From positions 62,001-126,000 of the forward strand of contig JAHLWZ010000222.1 of NCBI GenBank assembly GCA_020536535.1: a stretch of 64,000 bases of DNA. Reading direction: 5' to 3'. Shown here one piece after another: positions 57,841 to 64,000 of the stretch. The notes under the pieces were generated by a model. The model searched no databases, was not told the DNA's origin, and was given only the letters and a program-made list of their open reading frames with translations. The first letter of the stretch is position 1; every line of letters starts with the position of its first letter. Both the position numbers and the translations under genes were made by a program. This DNA is from Pelomyxa schiedti. Lineage: Eukaryota > Evosea > Pelobiontida > Pelomyxidae.

Positions 57841-59220
57841 TCAAAGGGTGTTCGAATCCAGTTCCACATCGGGGGAAACTGATCCCTCGGAGGGCAATGG
57901 TGGGTCTCCTAAGACTGTGGATGCTACCTCCCCAGCTGTGGATTGTTTCACAACAAGCCATGCTACAATCCATATCACACAGGCCAGGAAGAACATTATC
58001 GGTACAACTAAAAGAGCCATGTCGAGTTTCCCGGTAGAATCGGAGATAGCTCCCTGTCGTAGGTGAATTAAAGTGTTGTAAACTACAAGTGGTTGATACC
58101 ACAACAGCAGAGCTATATGAAGACCCACAGGAGTTTACAATTAGTAGGTTAAGGCTGGAAATTGGTCAAATATTTATAGAGCAAATATGAGAATTGTACC
58201 TCATGGCTCTACTCCGTGAGTTGGCATCGACGCTGTTGTTGAGAACAGCATTGATTGGACCTTAAAGACCCTCAGAGATATACAAGGGAGAAGAGATACT
58301 ACCTACGTATATATACACGGCAGATACAGATACGAAAATTAAACTACATGCGAGGTACTTAATATTCATCAAGAGGATAGCGATAGTGAGAGGTGTGGCC
58401 AATATGAGTCCCATGTATGAGACAAAGAAATAAGGCTGCTTTGTAAATCTTTTGGATAAATCACCAAGTACAGCTCCCAAAAATGTTCCGGCTACCGCTC
58501 CAACTACAACAATTCCACCCACAAGTAAACCTGCAAGTGTTGCTGACATATCATATGTTCTATATTAAAAGGCTGGATTAAGTTATAAATGTGAAAATAT
58601 GAAAATTTATGTCAAAATAACAACAAAAAAAAAGGTACCGAGAAAAATATGCAGGTAACCAGTCAGCCATGGCTGTGAGGCCTCCAGCAAGAGGTGTCTG
58701 ACCAATTACAACAAAGAGATATGCTGGATTAGTGAAGAGTACCTTTATTACGTTAAGGAGATGTAAACATTCGCTTCCTATACCTTCAAGCCTTGTAGTA
58801 TTCCTGGAGAAGGAGAGTTCTTGGTAACATCGTATCTTCCTTTCTTTGGTTCCTTCAAAGGAAGAATAGCAAATATCACAGCAACGAATACCGCACTGCC
58901 TGCAAAGGTGACCCTTCAACCAATCGTATCCCCCAGAAAGCCACCAATAATAAATGCAAAAGCAGTGCCCACAGGAATCATTGCGAAAAATAATGACATA
59001 GCTTTAGATACTCTATCAGGGGGGAAGAAATCGCACAAAAGTGAAGGTGCGACAGCGGAAAAAGCAGCTATTTTGTGTAAGATATGGACCAAAAGAGAAG
59101 TGAGCGAAAACCTGACCCAATGCCAACAAATACCCTCGCGAAAAGGAGAAACTCTCAGAGAAAGCAGTAACGCAAGATCCCACAGAAAATATAAAAAGGG
59201 AGCCCCACCGACAAACGACA
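57841..59220 (-). pseudogene. Spinster-like MFS transporter relic
   Basis: Recognisable Spinster pieces occur in order: GSLFIFSVGSCVTAFSES, then in a shifted frame FLLFARVFVGIGS spliced to AAFSAVAPSLLCDFFPPDR, SKAMSLFFAMIPVGTAFAFI, IGGFLGDTIG, a TGA where the conserved Trp of GWR should be, then RVTFAGSAVFVAVIFAILPL, NPAYLFVVIGQTPLAGGLTA, LAGLLVGGIVVVGAVAGTFL, YIYVGSIS and MALLVVPIMFFLACVIWIVA, ending ELDSNTL at 57841. The first two or three membrane spans are not found upstream. Spinster proteins export sphingosine-1-phosphate or lysolipids from lysosomes. The frameshift, the W-to-stop and the missing N-terminus argue for a pseudogene. A 21-base intron over the TGA is possible but would delete conserved residues. 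Confidence 0.6.
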
Positions 59221-59395
59221 GCCCCGCATCGCTTTGGTGTTTTATTTTAATTTGTTGTATCGGATCTTGGGGAAAGGGTCTGAATGAGCCTGATATCAGA
59301 GATGAGGAGAAAAGAAATGCAACGACAGTACGGCGACTTTTCTTCCGATTTTTTGCCTTCAGGCTTTGAAAATCACTGTGGAACAGAAGAAGGTG

Positions 59396-60057
59396 ATGGC
59401 GTCAAGAATTATAGTTGTTCCGGGTAACTGCGTTGGGTGGGTGGAGGGTGCTCATTGGTATCGCTATGTGAGGGAGGTTATGGCCCCGCACAACGTAGAG
59501 GTTGTGTTGAGGTTTGGGCTTTCCGTTTCCGACCACACACTCGTGGGACCGGACTCACGCCACCACAAAAAAAAAGAGATTTCCCCGACCCAGTCTATGC
59601 ACGCGAGAGCGTGTGGATTCCTTTTTTGCGGGACGAGCTGCACTGCGACGCAGACACCGTCGTTGTGGGACACAGCAGCGGCGCAGCGGCCGCCATGAGA
59701 TTGGCTGAATCCGGCGTGAGGCTGCGTGGGTTGGCGCTGGTGTCTGCTTACCACACAGACGGCGGCGACGAGACTGAGGCCGCGTCTGGGTACTTCTCCA
59801 GGCCGTTCGACTGGCCTAGAATCATAGACAACTCGGGGTTTATTGTTCAGTTCCATGGTGCGGATGATCCTCTGGCGCCAGTTGAGGAGGTCACAAGCAA
59901 GCTAAACCATAACTTCACAATCTAAAATCAAAAACAGGGACGCACTATTTCCAATCACCTCAATTCTGAGTATCACGAACTTCAAAGTGGTGGACATTTT
60001 CGCCAGAAAACTTTTCCTGAGCTATACGAAGCCTTAAAAACAAAGATGTGTCTGTAG
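59396..60057 (+). CDS. RBBP9-like serine hydrolase
   Basis: ATG at 59396 gives MASRIIVVPGNCVGWVEGAH, WYRYVREVMAPHNVEVVLR spliced to DFPDPVYARESVWIPFLRDE, LHCDADTVVVGHSSGAAAAM (nucleophile in GHSSGA), LVSAYHTDGGDETEAASGYF, NSGFIVQFHGADDPLAPVEE (catalytic Asp), then a last exon with NSEYHELQSGGHFRQKTF (catalytic His in GGHF) and PELYEALKTKMCL, stop at 60057. It matches RBBP9/YdeN-family hydrolases over its whole length (about 190 residues), with the triad complete. The human protein is a small cytosolic serine hydrolase or aminopeptidase. Two short introns are inferred, at about 59.51 and 59.92 kb. Confidence 0.85.
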
Positions 60058-60141
60058 CACAAAATGAAAGCCAAATTTCCTAAAGGGATACAATAAAATA
60101 AATACTATTTTCCCTCTGCATTTACATCTTTCACGTTACTC

Positions 60142-63011
60142 TTAATCTACAAACGAGAAAGGTCCGCATATATTCACAGTAAGTCTGATGTCACAGACCC
60201 CAGATCTGTACCAAAGTGTTGCAAGTAACTCCTGGTCGCTTGGAATCCTATTCTGGTACAACTTCACTGGTGTCCCATTATAGTATGACGTCATTTCAAT
60301 TTCATCAGAGTTAATACGACCCCAGGAACAACCTATGAAATCACCCTTCTTCCACTTTCTCATCACATCTTAAACAGGAGTGGTCAGGGGATTGTGAGAA
60401 ATAAAAGGAGAAGAACTCTACCATCTCCAGTCCAACATATGCTTGTGTGGCTCCCGTTTGGTGAAGAAAACCCCATTGCAATTGTATAATCGGATTCAGA
60501 CAACTCGTCAATGTGAATCTGGATCCAATTAAAGGTTGTTAAATTATGGGTAAGTTGTTACTTCAAATTTTGTAACTTGCCGACTTGGAAGGGCCAATCC
60601 TTCTATGGGTTTATGACGTGCCTGAAGACATTAGTGGCAGCCAAAGAGAACAAAGTTTACCTGAAGCACTTCTATTGAAGGGAAAGGAACCACCAGACTG
60701 CGAGGTACACTAAGTACATCGTGTGAAACATACTGGTCAGAAAAAAAAGGAGGATGTGCCACAGTTCCTCTTCCCCGCTTTACTTGTGTTAAGGAAAAAA
60801 AAATGATGAAGTTTCAAGTACCTGAAAGAACCAGCCCAGCTCTCTCTTAGCTCTTTCTGCGGGATATGGTGTGGCACCCTTTCCCAAACAATCGCATTCG
60901 CAGTGAAACTCACACTTTCCCTCATAGACAACATTCTCACTGCAGACTCCTGCGCATATGATACACATTCGGGTTCCCTTTTCACTAATGAACATGTGCT
61001 GCAGTGTGTCACGTGCATCTGTGGAGAATCTTGTGCACTTGTAGCAATGGTTGGTGGCGCCGCAGTCACAAAATGAACTCGACAAGCCAAGCTCAACGGT
61101 TCGGTGTCCGGCGTGGCACCGTTCCTTACATGCAAAGCAACAACCATAAGCAGTATATGCGGGACCCCAGCAAGTTATACAACTAAACCAAGGTTGCTGA
61201 ACAAAGTCCTTTGCCTTGAACGTGCAATGCAGGGTTTGAGAATATAACTCACACACGGTGTGTATATCCCCAGGGCTTAAACACTTTCGTTGGCCAATCT
61301 CGACTCCACCTGGAATTGGTTCCAGTGTTGGCTTTGAAGAAGTACTGAAAGCATTACGCGGGTAGTGCATTATGGAACCGAAGTCATATGAGCCAACTGC
61401 CTCCTTTTCATTCACTGACTTGTCAAAGTCCCCAAGATTTGACTTGTCTATGAATTCATAGTTCACATTCACGTATTTATCTCTATCATAGCGGCAGTGT
61501 GTGTGATCCAAGCCCAGTGTATGAAGCAGTTCGTGGATGATGTTCCCAACTGTTACATTATTGTGGAGGGCCACCCGTTGTATAGGAGTGGGTGCTTTCC
61601 CTGTTTGACTCCAGGGGCCAGCTTTATCATGAAGAATAATGACACAGTTGGGTGATTCATCACTCGCAAGAACAAACCTCACTGGACAGACTTCTTGAAT
61701 ACTTACTATTGCTTGGTTTATTTTTTGCAGTAGACCCATTCCCACTGGAGCTTGGTCAAGAATACGTTTTAAACCAGCCTTCTTGTTTTTTGCATAAGCC
61801 AGATCGTAGAGCAATATCGTACTACGCAATTCTACCATATGGTATTGGCTAATATTTGGGAAAATCCTATAAGGAACTATACCCCCTTCCCATTTTTCAC
61901 CAAGCAACCTCGAACCAGCAGCGTATGTCAAAGTTGGATCCGATGCCCCTCCGTCATGTCTCAGTAGGGGAATGAAGATGTCGTGATGATATATTGTGAG
62001 GCACCGATCTGGATTGTCTATACACTGGAATAGATTTATGGAGGCTGTTGATCCATCTCTAAATTCGATCTGAGGGGCGGCAAACGCATCTCCTCTTACC
62101 GGGGAAAGAATCTCATGTGCAGAGCTTCCACAGCAATGCTGCAGAGATTTCAACTTATGAACGTTTTGTAAGTATTTTGGAATACTCTTATCTTCTTGCT
62201 TACTGCTTTCCATAGAGTTGTTCGGATTTGAAAAGAGTTTTGATAGAAAGTCCCCGCACACTCGGCACTGGTCAGGTGTGGCTCCGTCAGAAGACAATGA
62301 CATAGCAATCCCTCTTGGGCCTACAATGAGCTCATCACACAATTCCCACTCAGACCGAAGCTTATTTTGTGTCTGAGGCGGGAGTATCACAGATATTTCA
62401 TAGTGGGGATCTTCCACAAAGATAAGTATCACGACTGAGATGACCTGAATCAACTTCCAGTACAGCGGAAATAGGTGCAACAAGTTTTTATTCCAGTGGT
62501 CTGAGGATACACTGGACTCTGGGTGCGAGCACACAAGGGCAGATACTTGGTACTCTCCTTCCGCAACCACCAGAGAACCTGCCTCCCCGTCGCTCGTCGG
62601 CCTTACGGACTTCACAACCAGCGATCCAATATCCAAGTGCCTCTGCAGAGCCACAACGTTGAACAGAGCGAACACTTTCGGCAGGGCCACCTCCTCGTTC
62701 ACGCCCTCGCACGTGACCACCAGCGTCTTGAGCGGAGCCACCGCCCTCTTGACTTTCCTCCCCCTGCCTGCATTTGCCCACGGCATTGCCCACCCACTGG
62801 CCGCCTTCCCTGGTGCGCCATCTTTAGTACCACCACCACCACCACCACCACCACCAGTGCAGCTGCTGGGGCCTATCTGGTCATGGTCACCACTTGTGAA
62901 CCCCTCATCATCACACAGCCTCCTTCTGAACTCTTCACTGCTGCAGTTCACAGTCTCTGCACCCAGTACCGGCGAATTCGCAAGCGACGACGATTGGGGG
63001 GTGTTCCCCAT
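60142..63011 (-). CDS. Astacin-type metalloprotease with UBR box and SPRY-like domain
   Basis: ATG at 63011 starts a single exon of about 735 residues. After a Gly/Ser-rich leader and an unrecognised region comes GGIVPYRIFPNISQYHMVEL, typical of astacin starts, then NVTVGNIIHELLHTLGLDHT containing HExxHxxGxxH, and GSYDFGSIMHYPRNAF with the Met-turn. Next is a UBR-type zinc finger: CTFKAKDFVQQPWFSCITCW, YGCCFACKERCHAGHRTVEL, SSSFCDCGA, followed by a further Cys-rich stretch (CIICAGVCSENVVYEGKCEF). Later exons give DYTIAMGFSSPNGSHTSICW and KWKKGDFIGCSWGRINSDEI, MTSYYNGTPV, which fit a SPRY core (KGDxIGC...). The stop is at 60142. No signal peptide is seen, which is odd for an astacin. The combination is unusual; see findings. 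Confidence 0.8.
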
Positions 63012-63014
63012 CAA

Positions 63015-63360
63015 AGTTTTTTTTGTTGTTTTTCTTTTGTGTTTTGTTTTTTTTGAGGTCTTCCTGTTTCTTTGTTCCTGTTCACCTCCACTTGGTTTTT
63101 TGAGAGGGGGTGTATCGCCGTAAACCCCATTCCAAGAACCCCTTGATTTTCTTTCTAGATGTGGCCCTAGTTTCCATCACCCCACAACCGGGGTTCAGAT
63201 TGGGGAAGAAAGTCAGATATTTATTGACGGTGGACGTGTGGGTTGTGCTCGTTTGACACCATTCCCCGGATGAGAGGCTCGGACTGATGCTAAGTTGGTT
63301 TTCCAAATAGATTTCGAAACGAAAACTTTTGTTTGTGCCCCAAGCAGTCAGAGGGGTCAG
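63015..63360. promoter_or_regulatory. Divergent upstream region, 346 bases
   Basis: The region lies between the astacin-type gene (minus) and the last, partial gene (plus). It starts with a T-rich run just upstream of the astacin start. A minus-strand open frame at 63082-63480 overlaps the plus gene's start and shows no family. It presumably holds both promoters. Confidence 0.35.
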
Positions 63361-64000
63361 ATGATGACCGAGTGCGAGGCGTCCGTACCGGGTCCGCACG
63401 TAGGGACCGAGAGATTTGGCTACTTTGTCGACGATGCCACTCTGGGCATGCTTTTTCCGGCCGACGGTTCCAGAGTTCATACTTACTCCAGCATCGCGGC
63501 CGTGGTTAGAAATCGCTCAGCATCTGCCATTTTCGTAACTGTTACGTCTGTTGTTTCCAGCAAGGTTTCGTTCATTTCCAATCGAATCGAGCGCGACGGC
63601 CCAGTTACGCAATCCAATTTGACGAATAGCTAGTTATTCCACTCCAGCGGCTCATCCATTGCGCCTGGGGAAAGATTTGAGTTGGCAGCGATAAATGAAA
63701 AATTCCTAATACCGTCTCCCATTAAGCTACTTGCTAACGCTCTGTGGATGGGGCGGGATTGTGAAGTAGAAGTTGTCGTACGAGGGAACTTTCATGATGT
63801 CACCCTGCGACTTCAGTCGTATGATTCGAAACTTACACTTCATGTTTTGTCTAACAACCTCTTATTTACAAGAGGTTTTGGAGGGCACGTGATGATTGAC
63901 ACAAAAGGGATAGCTGACAATCCTCCAATAGTGCGAGGTACGTGGACACACGGCGGTGTTACCGTTCAGTCGTTTTCCAACAATGGGCACCAGCTAACTG
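63361..64000 (+). CDS. Unrecognised protein, N-terminal part (runs off the right edge)
   Basis: ATG at 63361 (with a second at 63364) gives MMTECEASVPGPHVGTERFG, FVDDATLGMLFPADGSRVHT and YSSIAAVVRNRSASAIFVTV. After a short intron near 63.57-63.66 kb the frame resumes as APGERFELAAINEKFLIPSP, IKLLANALWMGRDCEVEVVV, RGNFHDVTLRLQSYDSKLTL and DTKGIADNPPIVRG, then runs past the window end. The composition is globular and beta-rich. No motif identifies a family. The second exon is open for over 300 bases in one frame, which supports coding. The C-terminus is not available. Confidence 0.5.

Noticed and set aside
63082-63480. 132-residue minus-strand frame upstream of the astacin gene
   Set aside because: It overlaps the start of the plus-strand gene and has no recognisable motif or splice partner.
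1-64000. CRISPR arrays, insertion sequences, transposase genes, rRNA or tRNA genes
   Set aside because: None seen. Repeats present are coding low-complexity, two inverted repeats and one knuckle array; no tRNA-like cloverleaf was recognised by eye.

Overview
The window is nuclear DNA of a compact unicellular eukaryote. Almost every gene is split by short GT-AG introns (mostly about 30-70 bases), there are no operons or Shine-Dalgarno sites, and intergenic gaps are often 30-300 bases. The gene set (kinesin, Rab and Ras GTPases, RGS, PARG, BuGZ, SFT2, RNF10, F-box, R3H/G-patch) is typically eukaryotic. Long Pro/Thr/Gln/Ser tracts and a protein with an EF-hand-like head and a long Ala/Glu coiled coil would suit a free-living amoeboid protist. 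The exact lineage cannot be fixed from the sequence. About 27 apparently intact genes and three broken ones are packed into 64 kb on both strands.

Layout. 0-7 kb: start of a Rab-like GTPase, a kinesin-1-like motor, a broken glyoxalase II and a BTB-like gene. 7-14.8 kb: a type I membrane protein, a tandem-RGS protein, a BuGZ/ZNF207 homologue and a POT-family transporter. 14.9-24.2 kb (all minus): a RhoGAP-SH3-Ras fusion, SFT2, an RNF10-like RING protein and a nucleolin-like RRM/zinc-knuckle protein. 24.5-33.7 kb: an ABHD13/BEM46 hydrolase, a membrane-anchored long-chain acyl-CoA synthetase, and a VIT-VWA protein with an inserted pseudokinase. 33.8-42.1 kb: a coiled-coil/SH3 protein convergent with an R3H/G-patch protein and sharing a 95-base inverted repeat with it, a PARG-like gene, and a low-complexity protein ending in an NTF2/SnoaL-like domain. 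42-49.5 kb: a small unknown protein, a multi-pass membrane protein, a possible transcription factor, an F-box protein and a Gln-rich protein. 49.7-54.4 kb: the coiled-coil protein and histidine ammonia-lyase. 54.5-59.2 kb: a degenerate stretch with a ClpB/Hsp104 relic that carries a hairpin where NBD1 should be, and a Spinster-type transporter relic. 59.4-64 kb: an RBBP9-like hydrolase, an astacin-UBR-SPRY protein and an unknown partial gene.

The most unusual content is domain architecture: a probably inactive RhoGAP fused through SH3 and a Pro/Thr linker to a complete CAAX-bearing Ras; a VIT-VWA protein interrupted by a kinase-like domain whose FCGTPEYLAPE activation-segment motif lies in the N-lobe; and an astacin protease followed by a UBR box and a SPRY-like domain. 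The inverted repeat shared by two convergent genes includes an exon end and an intron that both genes appear to splice. Splice junctions were inferred by eye, so gene spans are firmer than exon ends.
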